64,000 nt of DNA from Scleromitrula shiraiana (GCA_028455995.1 JABELC010000001.1:4328501-4392500), one strand, 5' to 3'; shown: positions 22,854 to 36,266, counted from the first letter of the stretch. The notes: generated from the sequence alone by a model not told the origin. Translations and numbers: made by a program.

Positions 22854-24347
22854 ATGGAGGGCAGCACTGCTCCAAGACTTAGACGTGTCAAGGGATCCCG
22901 CACCCTCGCTCTCACGACTTCAGGTCCGTTGATGTCGCCGACGTCTACCTGCTCTGATGCAGAGTACCGACGACCGAGTCCGGATTCCCCTACTCCCGAG
23001 ATCAACGGGCTCTCTAGAATTACCCCTAACTTACTTCGCAAGGCTCCTCCTGGAATTGTAAGCCATGATGCTCACGAGCCTCTTCCTACTGCCATGATGA
23101 TCGGGCGACCACGCAGAAGCAGCTTTCAGTCCATCAGAGGCCGCTACTTGCGAAGCTTGCCCCGATCCATTCGCACCATATTGGCTATGCGAAGATCGGC
23201 CTATGATCCATTATCTGCCATCTCGCAACCCATGGACCCTGTTCACCTTGTCGGCCGTGGAGCAGTCCCATTGCGCAGATTTCCTTCGCGTGCCAAGGAA
23301 CCTAGACCCGTGGCATTCCCTCTGCGCCAGCATCCTACTAATGTTCCTGCTCCTAAATTGAGGGATATGACCCCGCTTATGTTTAGACCTGAATCCCCAC
23401 CGATTCCGGGTCCCCGTCCTGCACGCACCCGTATCATTCCCCATGGCCATCCCATCATTCTCGTTCCTGGCGTGATCCCACCCCCATACATTACCCTCAC
23501 CCTCCCCAACGGCACAGCTGGCATACCCAAATTTGCCCCATCCCCCATCCGCGTGCACTCCCGCTCTGCAGATGAATTCTTGAATATTGCCACTTCCGCT
23601 GCTTGGCTACAGGGCGAAGTCAAGGCTCAGGCCGAACTGATCCAATCTCTGCAAGCTGAAGTCCGCGAGCACCGCGCTAGTTCTAGTCGCGATCGTGCGG
23701 TAGCTGCTCATTGGATGATGCTGTATCAGAGACAGGCCGCCGCGGAGGAGATGGCTGCGAGTATGAAAGGAGGAGAATGTGAGAGTGAAGTCTCAGACTG
23801 CGCGATTGAATCTGATTTCGAGGATGAAGAGGAGATTGAGCATTGTGCAGATTACTCATCTCAGGAGTTGGAGCGGTTGAGAGGTTCATTTTCGGATCCC
23901 ATGGCGGGTGAGGAGAGACGTGCTGCGGAGTTGCCTGTTGGCGATGATGACGAGGAGGACGATGATATCGCTATTCCGGCTGAAAATGCCGAGAGTGATG
24001 AGGAGGAGGACGATGGTATCGTCATTCTGGCTGAAAATGCTGAGAATGATGATGATTCAGACTCTGACTCTGACTCAACCTCGGATTCACATGCCATTGA
24101 CTCCAATGACACCTCTAACCCAACACAACCAGCAGTTCCAGACCTACCCGTCCAAGGCTACAGATTCAACTTCAACTCGCGAATTTCCATTCGCCCAGCG
24201 GTCTTCCGCATACCTATCCCAAGTGAGATTCCATTCTGCTCTCTCTTTCCAGGTCTGAGCATCTGGGAATGGTGCAGTGTTCCTGATTTGTCTCTGACAG
24301 ATCCGAGATGGGCGGAGGAGGGCATTGGTGGGTTTTTCTTCTTTTGA
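22854..24347 (+). CDS. Hypothetical protein with acidic tandem repeat
   Basis: A single-exon frame of 497 residues with higher GC than its flanks and no recognised family. The first 230 residues are Pro/Arg-rich and probably disordered. Residues 245-305 could form a helix or coiled coil (AAWLQGEVKAQAELIQSLQA). Residues 310-420 are very acidic with Ser/Asp runs. Inside this is an imperfect 17-18-residue tandem repeat: DDDIAIPAENAESD, then DDGIVILAENAEND. The short hydrophobic cores IAI (372-374) and IVIL (389-392) flanked by acidic residues resemble SUMO-interacting motifs. The C-terminus is hydrophobic and ends in four Phe. ATG 22854 is the first in frame. A real gene is likely from length and composition; function unknown. 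Confidence 0.7.
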   Translation: MEGSTAPRLRRVKGSRTLALTTSGPLMSPTSTCSDAEYRRPSPDSPTPEINGLSRITPNLLRKAPPGIVSHDAHEPLPTAMMIGRPRRSSFQSIRGRYLRSLPRSIRTILAMRRSAYDPLSAISQPMDPVHLVGRGAVPLRRFPSRAKEPRPVAFPLRQHPTNVPAPKLRDMTPLMFRPESPPIPGPRPARTRIIPHGHPIILVPGVIPPPYITLTLPNGTAGIPKFAPSPIRVHSRSADEFLNIATSAAWLQGEVKAQAELIQSLQAEVREHRASSSRDRAVAAHWMMLYQRQAAAEEMAASMKGGECESEVSDCAIESDFEDEEEIEHCADYSSQELERLRGSFSDPMAGEERRAAELPVGDDDEEDDDIAIPAENAESDEEEDDGIVILAENAENDDDSDSDSDSTSDSHAIDSNDTSNPTQPAVPDLPVQGYRFNFNSRISIRPAVFRIPIPSEIPFCSLFPGLSIWEWCSVPDLSLTDPRWAEEGIGGFFFF

Positions 24348-27266
24348 TCGATTGATTAAGGTGAGTGGAGTTAGGGAAATGATGGGGTGAGAATGAAAGA
24401 GATGGATGGCTTTGGAGTCTTTGGTGAGGCTTTTTGTTTATCTCTTATTATATACGACGTATTGATTTATAGACCATACAGACCATAAGCTGCTGACTTT
24501 TATGATTTATGTCCCATCCACCATCCATCCTCTTAATGATTTATTTGCTTGATGATTATATACGAAGTTTACTGTTTGAAAGATATTTTTAAATTCGAAT
24601 TTTTTTGTGGTGAGGATTTTGTGACTTGTGATTATGATGATTTGTTTTGGACTAATATTGAGAACTAAATATGTAACTAGATGATCTGAAATGGTGAGAT
24701 TGTCAATATTAGTAGTGCGTAGGTATATTTTGTTAAAACTATCGGAACTTTGAAAGCTTAATCATGGGTTATAATAAATAAAGATGGCCGTTTGCTTGAT
24801 CGTGGTGGAGGACCTATAAACATACCGTCATCCTGCAAACGTTCTTCAAAAATCGCAAACCTCAATTCGCATGCCAATAAAACAGAAAACGCGATTGTAT
24901 CGCGAAAGCGGCGCCCGCTGTCTTGGCTGTAGACACTAACGGTGCAAAATACGAAATCATGAAGGAGTTTGCATCAAGTTGCTTAACAATGGTAGTGTTT
25001 GTTTTGTCGAACCGTTTTTGAAAAAATAGAGGCAAAAATTATTCCTCTGATCTTCTTTGGGGTGAATAGAGGCTCGGGGGAAAAAGACTGGAAGATGCTG
25101 GTCAACTCGTACATGTAATGGTTGATGGAACATATGTCGTGCGATTAAGAGTCGCATCTTCTTTTTATTTTAGTTGGTTCTTGGGAGACGAAGTATGTTC
25201 AAACATGGTCCACTTGATCGCTTTGAGAAGTGGAGACCATCAAAATCGTTGTAGCTCAAATAAATTATGACTTCAAATGCAATTAATATAAAACAGGTTC
25301 GATAGATGAGACTAGTTTCTTGAAAATGCTAGGGAATAAGGATCGTTCGAAGAAATCTTGAACAATCTAGAACCATTCTCCCAAGCTTGATGCGGTAAGA
25401 CGGAGCCCACATTATTCCAGTAACACTCGTCAAACACATGCTGCTGCCAATGCAGTTTTTGTGAAGTTCAATTGCATAGTGCGTACAAACCATACGCCAT
25501 CCCTGAGGCCATTATTGGAGTTTTATCAATCCGAATTATTAAGACCGCCTGCAAAAGACTGCAAGAAGCCGAGATAGAGACAGGCGACATTTGAAGTTTA
25601 TCCAATGATATGGACACAAACTTAGCTATTGTTTAGGGCATTGGACTATAGTATGTGCAACCAACCGCCAGCTCTTGGGGAGTATCACAACAGTATATCC
25701 GCACTACACGAGTTATTTTTTATCAGATATCAGATTCTGAATGAATTCTTGAGCCCAATTTAAGAGCCTCACTTTGTATTATATATCATAAAATAAGATA
25801 TGATGCAAGGAATTACAGATCCGTATTGGCGATGATAAGCTTTAAGCGTTGTACAAATGTACGGCCACTTGCTCGTACGGTCGTCAAAATATCCATTTTT
25901 GTGTCACAGAGGAGATCCCTCCGTAACTGCATAAACGAATTCGGTAGATGTAATAGACTTCTTTACCGGATCATTTCATGATCAAACTTGATCTTAAAAT
26001 AATAATAAAAATTTTGGCGCAGGTGAATTAGAAATCCGAACAATGGGAAGAACTCCCAGTGCCCAATTGTATGTTAAATTGATGACATAATCATATACTA
26101 ATCTCATATATTTCCATTTATGGATAAGCAAGCGATGATCATCTTCCACTACGGTTTTAGTACTTAACTTTTTTTGGTACATATGAATTTGCTCATCACA
26201 GGAAGTCGCAGCCCGTAGACCAAGTTCGGTATGCTAAAGGCTAATTACCTCCCTCCACATCTAACCCTACTGTCATTAAATACTTTACCGCTTCGAAATG
26301 CCATGCTGATCTCGTCGCAAATATATATTTCGATTTGAATGAGGATGCTCTTTCCGTTACCTGTAACCTGGGAGGCATGGCTCCAAATGATTGATATTCT
26401 ACTAAAAAAACACGAAGCGGATGAGTTCTTTACCAATCAAATTCGGAGACCTTCAAACTTTATATCATCTGGAATGCAATTCTCTCTGGTCTCACCAGCT
26501 CCACGCATGTAGCTATCCAGAGTTCGTACAAAGCGTGAAAGGCAAACAGTCTCACTAAATTACACCAAGGCACGAGCATCGTTGTTAGGTCGAATGATAG
26601 CACAAACGAATTGGAATTCACCAACGTGACGGTCACCTGCCTTTCTCTGGACATTTTCCAATCTATTCAAGATGCATACGGAAATTGCGTCTTTGAAGAT
26701 GAAATTCAAGCCATGATGGGTCCCCTCTTTCCCGCTACCCTTCCCAGTGTGCCTCCAAAATCCAGATATGTTTTGTGCTCTGAGTTTAACCAACCAACCA
26801 TTGAACATATAATTCATCTTGACAGGCATTCTGAAGGGACAGCATCTCACGTGCAGAAATTTTGGGAGCTATAGCGAGATTTGCATCATGGATCCAACAT
26901 CACATTGTTGAAGCTTCCAATAGCAGCTGTATCAAGATTTTGTAGATCACAAACTCATTTGCAGAAAGTCCCAATCGTTTCAATACTGTGATTTTGATCA
27001 TATACTCATCCTTGGCGCCCTGGAAGATATATATTTTGCTGGTTTCTCATCTACAATGAATCCTAAGATAAGATTCAACATCATCAGAGTGAAAGACCTT
27101 TCAATAACATACTACATATCTAGAACTTCATCCTTTCCTCAAGCACTTCTCTTTCAATATCATTCCTTATCTCTGAATAACTTCCTAGATTTTAGGCATT
27201 GCAATACATTACTACAACTGCTTACCGCCCTTTCTAGCCACTTTAGCTCATCTCGAATCCAACAAC
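24348..27266. other. Long intergenic region
   Basis: About 2.9 kb of AT-rich DNA without a supported intact gene. The only coding-like stretches are the fragments at 26250-26393 and 26595-26874, listed separately as a possible remnant. Confidence 0.4.
26250..26874 (+). pseudogene. Possible gene remnant of unknown family
   Basis: Two open stretches have protein-like composition but are separated by stop codons. The first, about 26250-26393, includes IKYFTASKCHADLVANIYFD. The second, about 26595-26874, includes LEFTNVTVTCLSLDIFQSIQ and ends at a stop. I do not recognise the family, and no splicing pattern joins the two convincingly. This may be a decayed gene or chance. Confidence 0.25.
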
Positions 27267-27945
27267 ATGTCATCGAATTCCAAATCATCTTCTATGTTAG
27301 TACGAGACGGATCAACATCTAGGTAAATAAATCTACGTCTATCAGTCCAGCATTGCTGACCATCATAGCACCTGGAGCAGGCTCGAACCTGTATCTGGCA
27401 ATTCATTTTCTCACGCCTCTGGTACTTCTTCCGCGAGAGAACCATTAGCTCACCAACATTTGGTGGAAAATCTCGATACGGGTGTCTCACAGTCATCTTT
27501 CACACCAAACATTGATTCGCGACACATTGAAATCAATGAAAATCTTGAACCTCATGACAATCATCACGAATTCAAGATATCTGAGGGTCACGGTGTCATT
27601 TCAACAATCCAAATTAGGAGCGAGCACAGTGCAAACAGCCATCATCATTCTGACTACTGTTTGCCGTGCCATGATCCAGCTACACCAACTTACGACGAGA
27701 ATTTCTCGATTGAAGCGGATCTAAATGGACATACTGCTGTTATTCTCGATATCCCCGAAACTTTCAGTACCATGGCAATACAGAATTCAATTATACAACG
27801 TCCCCTATCTGAGCTCCCGTTAACGACTCAGTGGTGGAGTCTTCAACGTCTTCGGGATGAAAGAATTCGATTAGGGTTGCCAGAAGAATATGGCGAGATG
27901 CAAAGTGACCAAGACTCGCTTGCCGAGTTCATGGACAGCAGTTAG
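27267..27945 (+). CDS. Hypothetical protein, two exons
   Basis: Exons 27267..27295 and 27351..27945 join across a 55-nt intron (GTTAGT donor, CCAG acceptor) to 207 residues. The protein begins MSSNSKSSS and continues IIADHHSTWSRLEPVSG. It is His/Ser/Asp-rich and hydrophilic, with no signal peptide or membrane segment. A more ordered C-terminal stretch reads TTQWWSLQRLRDERIRLGLP and is followed by an acidic end. No family is recognised. The exact 5' end is a model; the second exon alone is a clear open frame of at least 160 codons. Confidence 0.55.
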
Positions 27946-30900
27946 TTTGATGACTTGAGAGTTCCCGGTCCCACAGTTTATTATTCTAAGCTTTGGATGA
28001 TGGATAGCGGGCTAATATCCATATCTTACATGTGCTATACTGCCATTTCTTTTCTTTACCCTTTCTGGACTTCCTTTTGTCTTTTTGCCTTAGATGAATT
28101 TCTTTCTATGAGTTTTGCAGTGGCTCCATGTTTCGTTGATCCTGTTCGGTTAAAGTTCTTCGAGAAACTGATTTGCCAATGTCTCAATCTATAGTAAAAA
28201 TATTATATATTCATTTATCCACATAGATATTGACCTTCTCTGTTAGTTTGTTTCAACAATGAGTTCCTTTTGTAAAGAGTTCCCTACAGATTTTGTTTGA
28301 CCGAGTACATAGAGGCAAAGATCAAGACCCTTTCGCCTAGTTTGTAGTTCGACAGTGTGGACCAAAGCAATGACTTGCCATTCAATCACGCATGATCAGG
28401 TATTAACTTCGTCTTATATTATTTTACTACTTTTAGTTGATCAATAATCGTAAACATATAAACAGCTAGATATCTTTTAATACAAATTACAATTACATTC
28501 CCAACCAATAGTGCACTAAGATCCTGCCTGGCCTACTGAGGCAATAAATTAACGCCAGACAAGCAGAGATACAACGAAACATGACATGAACTCTCTGGAT
28601 ATAGCCATATGCCTAGGCAATCTGACGATGGTTGGCAGTAAGACATGCAACGAAACCCCCATACCCTCATACCTATATATTCACCTAGTAACAATCCACT
28701 CGAAGTACGCACCGTATACGAGCGCTCTAGATATGCAACAAATCTGCTATCTTCCCAAAAAGGTCTATTTGCGAATCCGTATTCGTACCGTACTATATGT
28801 AAACCTCAAGATATGCAACAAAACCCCTCTATTCACCTAGCTATTTTTCTATCTGCCTGGTAACAATTCACTCGGAGCATGCTCCTGTTAGTAAAGCATA
28901 AGTTGCAAAACAAAGGACTCGAAAGCATTCAACTCTACATTTCTAATACCTCATCTCACTATTTAATTCCGAGCCCATTCCTTTGCCTATTCCACCTATA
29001 GATAGAGCAGTATGAGTTCATACCAGACTAAATATGCTCCTCCTTATCAATCTCATCTCCTCTACGAACCCCATTCCTATTTCTATATGGTTGTACACAC
29101 CTATCTATCTATATATACCACTACTCTAATTCTACTTATCTTTTCAAGCTGGTATTACCAAAACATACACCAACCCAAACCTAAACCTATAACCAAAATT
29201 TCTCTTACCTGGAGAATTACACATTAGTGATATTTAAACCGAATGTCTATTTATAACTAGCCAGAAACCCAGCTGATTTCTTCCTATATGTTAAATGCTT
29301 ATCTTTCATTCATTGAGTCAATCTGAATTTTAGATCTTGATTACATCCCGAGCACTAATCGATTCTGATTAATTACATTGTAAAGATTTCATTTCGTTCC
29401 ATTCTTATCTATCCCTTATGAAGATCAAAGTAGACATCATGCCGTGTAAGCGGCTCAAAGTAACCAAAAGACAACAACACTGAAATCAAAAAGAGTCAGT
29501 GGTGGTATTTTTCTTCTTCTTTCAGAAAGTGACAACAAAGTTTGAAGTCTAAAGAGATTAACAGCAAAATCTGCCTTATAGAATTCAATAATCAAAGTAG
29601 TTCCTCATTGCACTCAACCACAATGCCCTATCTGTGATTTCTTACAATCCTCTCATAAACTTAATTATGTATTTTTTTCATTTGAAAGCTATCCTATCCT
29701 CATATTTATAGACAGCACGTCAAAAAGTAAATGATGTTTTTCACCAGGAAATTCACCTTCATCTTCTCTGTTTTACCGGATGAGATATGAATTAAATGCT
29801 CATGACTTTACAAGTAGTTATCAACTCAATATTTTGATGCAGGTGAAAAGTCATATTTGTATCTGTATTGTATATCAAACACAGGAAAACCATAATTTCC
29901 TATAACTAAACAGTCTATACAGATTTCGAACCCCACCAGTTAAACTTTGGAAATAAGACTAACGAAAGCTAGTCGTAATAATAAGGTTTAGACGACGTAT
30001 ATTGGAAATACCTATATATCGATCCTCTTAGATTCGGAGGTGGTAGATGTATATATTTGCACCTCTCAAAAATAATATTAGAATTCGGTTACATCAATTC
30101 ATATAAATTTTATTCACATATTCATATATTCATATATATATTATCCATACGAACTTCGGCCTCACGTCTTTTACTCATCACAAACTAAATCCGAACATAG
30201 AAAAAGAAACCGCCCAAACGAATCCCATATCTATAGTAACATAAAACTTCAATACCTATCTAGAATTAAAAGTTACATCAACAACCTCACACAACATAAT
30301 CTAACCCAAACATCCAAGTACCAAGTACCAGATACCCAATACCGGGGAATCGGGTCGATACTGTCATGCCTTGGTTGATAATTTCCACAGTATTGTATTA
30401 CTTCCGGGATACACACGAATCAAACATTGGACCGAGTTCCTGGAACGTGGATACGCTGAATGTAACTTTATCTGACTCGTAAAATTGATTTTATACTTTG
30501 TTTTTGCTTGTATGGGTGAGATGAGAGTGTATTATTGGGAAAACTTTGTAGTGTACGCGCTGCATATTATATATAGAATTATCTCATCTCATCTTGTATT
30601 TCATTTATTCGATACCACATTCGATACCGCATACCATAGTATCCCGCGATATTCTATTCCACGATAAAAGCGAATCTTAGACAGGCAAGCAAATACGGAA
30701 TCATACAGCCGCTCATCAACCCCAACACCAAAACTCCAATCATCAAACCCACTCATCTATATTGCGAGCTGGCTGTACATATTATATGCATACATAATAT
30801 CCATACATACCCAATCAATAAATCACATTGGGGCTAGAACAAACCGCCGTACTGTACTGTACATATTAAGCAAGTAGAGAGATACAGGAAGCATGGATGG

Positions 30901-31210
30901 GTATAGATATTAAATTACGAGTACATCTAAACTTGTCTTGCCATGATTAATGTCACCTGCCTTCTCCTCGGGAAGGGTGAAAAATCGGTTGTGCCGTTTA
31001 TTTATTCATTTATTTCCTTACAGAAAGTCAAGGGCTAGATGGGATGGGGGCTAAAAACCACCCTATACACCACAACATACACGTATATTTATTAAAATGG
31101 TGGCGTAGAATCAATCAATCTTCAATTTTTAAAATATCATTTCGGTAACTTCGGCCGAGTGTATCGGTACATATGTACGTACAAAGGATAGATCCCAGGT
31201 TCCGAGTTCT

Positions 31211-31237
31211 GGGTTGTTGGGTTGCTGGGTTGCTGGG
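31211..31237 (+). repeat. Potential G-quadruplex in an 8-bp repeat
   Basis: Four GGG runs are separated by five-base loops (TTGTT, TTGCT, TTGCT), which fits the G3-N1-7 quadruplex pattern and arises from a short GGGTTGCT-like tandem repeat. Folding is not demonstrated. Confidence 0.5.
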
Positions 31238-31439
31238 TGCAGTTTGTTTTTGAGTTGGGTTTATTATTGGGATTATATTATGGACTTGGATATATATGGC
31301 TTGTGATTTATGTAGTGCTTTGTGTAATCGTACTGTAATACTGACTCTACTATACATACTGTACCGATATACTGGTTCACTCTTTACTCACTCTCCTCTA
31401 GTCTTCGAAAGATCTACTGCTGAACCGAACCGGACACAC

Positions 31440-31633
31440 TGGTCAATCGGACAGTCTAACCTAATCAGGCAAGGCCTTATATAAAAGTACTAATTTGAAA
31501 TTTATAGGCCTTATTATACACTATAGTTATAGGCTTAGATAGTGATCAATACCCTATTATTATAGGAATAATAGGGTATTGATAGAATTATAGTGATTGA
31601 TTGCTCAATTGGGTTAGACTGTCCGACTGACCA
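31440..31633. mobile_element. MITE-like inverted-repeat element
   Basis: Terminal inverted repeats of 22 bp match at 21 positions: the left end (31440-31461) starts TGGTCAATCGGACAG and the right end (31612-31633) is its reverse complement with one change. Inside, a second palindrome pairs ATCAATACCCTATTATT (about 31547-31563) with its reverse complement around 31566-31582, giving a strong hairpin. The element is 194 bp, AT-rich and has no coding capacity. No clear target-site duplication was found, so the superfamily is open. Confidence 0.65.
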
Positions 31634-33964
31634 CGTAGAATTACCTAGGTAATTAATTAATCCCGTCCCTTGTAGAATCCGAAATTCCGTCTCACCCGTC
31701 ATAAGATCTACATCCGCCCGGATCCAGTCTCCAGTCCAGGTGTAAATAGGTCCCACTGAATAGATTCTCAGTCCACTTGGTTGTCGATGCTGCATATGCT
31801 GCATTCATCATACGGCGTAAGGTTACATTGGATTTCTTCGTTGGTTTTTTCTTTTTTTGGAGGGTCGCATGCAATGTATCGGCTTTGGAAAACATGGGTG
31901 GGGATAGATTTTTGGGGTGGGTGATTTTTTTTTGCTCTTGTACTGCGTGCTGTACTGTGTGCGAGTAGAACTATGATATTTTTGCTTGGGGATATGGATA
32001 GTAAGTAAAAAAATATCTATAGCTTAGCCGTTTCTATCCTTTCCCCTGTCTCCCTTGTCTTCCTACCAACACCCATTCCACAATATACCCGTGCCCATCT
32101 CCACAACAAATCAACCTCGGCGCAACATACTGCCCAATCTCAATCCTCAAATCCTGGCTTACTTCCTTCCTTCCTTCCTTCCTCCCTCCTTCCCTTTTCC
32201 CAAATAACTATATGAATACGATAGATTACCGAATCTTGGGAATCCTTACAATAGTCTATATTCAACCCAGTAGGCACTCGGCGTCTAAAATATCACATCA
32301 TATTGTATCATATCATCTAACCGCATGTATGGATGGTTGGTTGGTTGGTGTATATGTACATGGTGATGTACTCGGGGGAAATATAGCCGATTCCGCGTTG
32401 GATTACTGGGAGATGATGTATATATGTGGATGCATGTATGTATGTGTGGGTGTATGTATGTGATGCTGCTTTTACGGTAACATGTGTTGTCGATGCAGAT
32501 ATATGTATGTATAGTACTTGTAGACTTATACAATAAAATAGTCTGAATGATAGCTAGAGGGGGGGAGAGCTGAAAGCGCGAAGAAATCAGGGAAATACAA
32601 TACTAATGGATAAATGTCTAGGTGCTTTATGGTCAGTAGGGTATGTATGATACGTCAGTGTCAGTACTGCATATGTTTCGTCCAACCTTAGTTTTGGAAT
32701 TGAACGTCGAACAAACATTGCTCTCGCTTACGCTCGTGCTTGCGCTCGATCCGACTCTTCTAAGGGTGGCGGGAAAAGTAAATTGCAATCCATGGGTGGT
32801 CGGTAATACAATTAGGCTATATATTCCAAGGTTATTGAAACCCCACGTTTAGATACAGTACTTACTGTACTGTACATACAGAACGAATAGCTGTCCATTC
32901 TGATGCTGGGTGAGGTCAGGGGGGAAGGGGAGGAGATGTTTCGTCGGCAATTGATACAAGAGCGTTTACCGAATGTTAACGAATTCTTGATGGATTGGGA
33001 GATGGAAGTGAAAATATACATGAAGACAGATAAATTAACGATAGAGAGATTTGCATTCCGGTATAACAGAGAACCTCCTCTCCTCTTCTTTCCCGATACC
33101 AATACCAATACCATGGACCAGGCCGCCTGATCTGATGCAAGTGTAACTAATTGATACATCTAGATCTATATCATATCAACCAGATGAAGCTAATAATGAA
33201 TAAAACTTTAAACTTCCATTCCTGGAAATAGTTCATTTTATATAAACATAGATTGAGAGAGAAAAAAAAAGATATCTACATCCATCCTATCTTCAAATGC
33301 AGAAACCAGGATTTAAAGCCGGTTCGGTTCCATTCATCGGTTTTATTTTGAGTTCTCGCATACGTTATACCGTATTTAGATTAGAATTTTTTGGGAGATT
33401 CATTGTTTAGGTTGGAATTGGGGGGACCTGCGGTACGGACTGGGATTAGAAGGGGGTTCGATATTTGAATAAAGTAATTCTGCTCCGTGTTGGATGATTT
33501 GCCGCGCGCGCAAGTGGTCTAGTTGGTAATGATGGACGGAAAGAAAGAAAAGAAAAGAGAGCTTGGGGAACTTTAACCATTTGAAGATCGGATGGAATGA
33601 CGTTTTTGGAGGGGAAAAGTTTTGGAGTTTGGTTGATGGGCCGAATACGAAGTATATATGTATATATTAGGTTGTGGTGTAGCAGCGGGCATTCCAAATA
33701 ACAAATAGTCTGTGAATTTTGTACTGTGTTTCGATATAATAACTACTTATATTTCATCCATATCCAGATTACCTTACATAGGTGTTTGTTTGTTAGTCAA
33801 ACTTCCAGGTAGTATTGGCCGTAACCGTATTAACCACCAGTACCAGTGTTCTCTCCAAATTGAATGTTCGACCGGCGGGTATGTGGGGGTCTATGTCCGG
33901 TCTACTGTCGATGTGTCCCCGGGCGAGCACTTTGCATTTTTGATGGGTCCCCGCCCACCGGGTA

Positions 33965-34000
33965 GCAATCAATCAATCAATCAATCAGTCAATCAATCAA
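33965..34000 (+). repeat. (CAAT)n microsatellite
   Basis: About nine imperfect CAAT/CAGT tetranucleotide units. Confidence 0.7.
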
Positions 34001-34376
34001 ACGAACCGCGAACCTAGAATCTAACCTGGTCGGGTCTGGTGGGCTACTTTATTATACTTTACCAAAAATGCTTGAGGGTACATGCATGTCGGAACATACC
34101 GATAATATCCATAATTGTATTCTAAGGAAGGAGGAAAGCTTGTTTACATAACCTTCCTTGTTTGTTCATTGATAGTAATGCTACTCTTTCATCCTTTGAA
34201 ATCCTTTCTACTTGGTTTGTACATACTTGGAGGCTGTTGGTACTACTGTATGAAACGACTTTTTTATTTTCAAAACTGGCTGCATACGCATGCTGTATTC
34301 CACTCTACTGAAATATTACTTTGATCAAAAGCGTACCATTCATTCATGTACTGTAGCTGTAGAAATTTCCAAGGTT

Positions 34377-34462
34377 CTGGGTAACCTAACTTATCCGAAT
34401 TTCTCCAACCGAGTTCCAAGCTGGGTAACCTAACTCAGAGCTTTATCCGAATTTCTCCAACC
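34377..34462 (+). repeat. Imperfect tandem duplication
   Basis: CTGGGTAACCTAAC is found at 34377-34390 and 34421-34434, and TTATCCGAATTTCTCCAACC at 34391-34410 and 34443-34462. The second copy is split by an 8-bp insertion. Confidence 0.75.
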
Positions 34463-35199
34463 AAGCCAAGCCGAGAGTGAAATTTGACTCCGCGTGGGTG
34501 TGAGAATAATAATAGTATTACTCTTTGCTTGGCACTTTTGAGGGGGAGGAGGTTGATATAGTAAAGTATTGTATGATTATCACGGATCTTAAAAGTATTG
34601 TACCCTACTTCCATATTAGTAACTAGGAATACATGCCTAGCCACTATATATACAATGACAGCTCTAGCTAGATCTTTTCTCCCTACATAACCTTTCAAGG
34701 CTTAAATTTTACTTTATCTTAGCTAGTACTAGATGTATTAGGTACGGAATACATGATACCTGATTCAATTAGTTCTCTTTTAATCGGACTAATTACTTAT
34801 TACTTATATAGTGCTATTATTTTCACAGTGTTCCAAGGTCAGGTCAGTCATACTCAAAGTGGACCACTAAAGGATAACTAAAGGATGACGGACGGACTTT
34901 CCTAAGAAAACAAAGTACTGTATACGAAGATAGTGTATATGTACTGTCCCTAGACCTATTACCTAGTAAGTCAAAAAAAGGTTCCAGATTCCCAAAGTCC
35001 TTAACATTTTCATAGAGAAGTCCCATCACAACCCACTTCAACTCCTGTCACTCATCCATCCACCCATCAATCGTCATAAAATCCCATAATTGGAAAAATT
35101 GGTCCCGTCTCTTTGGTACGCTGTTTTCGCTAATTTCCAGTCAAAACTTTTGTCCGTCTAATATAAGTATTGAGAAACTACATGGGCAATCAAAATTCC

Positions 35200-36266
35200 A
35201 ACCTTGAAAGTCTTTTTCTTCCCTTTTCAAGTCCTCTTTCCTCCTCCTTCTTCCTTCCTTTTCATAGAGTTCTGAAGGAAATCTTTACATGTTCTACTTT
35301 CTACTGAGACTTTCTACTGCATCTTCTACTTCCTCAAGCGCCTTCTAGAACTAATCAAAACAATGAACTGAACTCCTCCTCCTCCTCTCCTCACTTTAAA
35401 ATATTACTACAATATTACTTACTATCTGAGTGTTTTCCGGGAGGTTATTCACATCACTCACGTATATCCACGTATTCATCCAACCCATCCATTCATCCAT
35501 TCATCCAAATCCATTTAGATTCCACAACATCCACCAACTTCATCTATTACCCACCAAACCAACCATCCATTGAGAGCTTCCACAGAAAATTCCCAATATC
35601 CAAACTGTAGGAATTCATTTGGACACCAGCTGAATGGATTGACAACTTAACAATCTGACATATACCACCATCGCAACCATACTCATCCTTTCATCCTCCT
35701 CTTCTTTTTTTCCTGGGTTTGGGATTACATAAACTTAACTGTACATCTATCTACCAACCTACCTAACCTGTCTGTCTATCTTACATATCTATTTTTTATT
35801 TACTTTTGTCATACAATATACAAGAAATCATTACCACCTTTTTTATTCCGAAATAAAATAAAATAAAGCAATTCTGCAAGACTCAATCATTTGGGAACTT
35901 TTTCCTCCTATCAATTCCATTCCTATCTACACAACATACAATTATCGCGAATTTCCACCTGCATACCGGTGCATTGGTTCCGAGCGCACGAGGTGGACGA
36001 TCGATTTGAGGTTTTATCAATCGAAGTTATACAATATTTGAAGGCTCTATAAGGAGAATAATAAACCCCACTTGAAGAATCTGAATTATTTTATTTTATT
36101 TTATCAATCTTCAATATCAATATCGACAATAGTTGTAATCAGTTAATGGGAAATTAATCTATTGATTGATCATCATCATCATCATCATCCTATCGACATA
36201 TATATTTATCTATAACACTTTCTCCATCTTTCCAGAAGATCAACATATAACAAAAAATCGACAACC
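35200..36266 (+). promoter_or_regulatory. Pyrimidine-rich promoter/leader of the triple-zinc-module gene
   Basis: CT-rich tracts occur at about 35214-35265 and 35368-35391, followed by AT-rich DNA and an ATC microsatellite at about 36170-36190, before the ATG at 36267. Such CT tracts are common just upstream of transcription starts in filamentous fungi. A leader of several hundred bases is possible; the start site is unknown. Confidence 0.4.

Larger units (their letters stand above)
27946..36266. other. Gene desert upstream of the triple-zinc-module gene
   Basis: About 8.3 kb of AT-rich sequence in which every open frame is short and featureless. It holds diverged short repeats (for example at about 28640-28860, where GATATGCAACAAA recurs), microsatellites, one MITE-like element, one potential G-quadruplex and pyrimidine-rich tracts near its 3' end. 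It may contain distal promoter elements, a very long leader or non-coding transcripts; the sequence alone does not decide. Confidence 0.5.
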
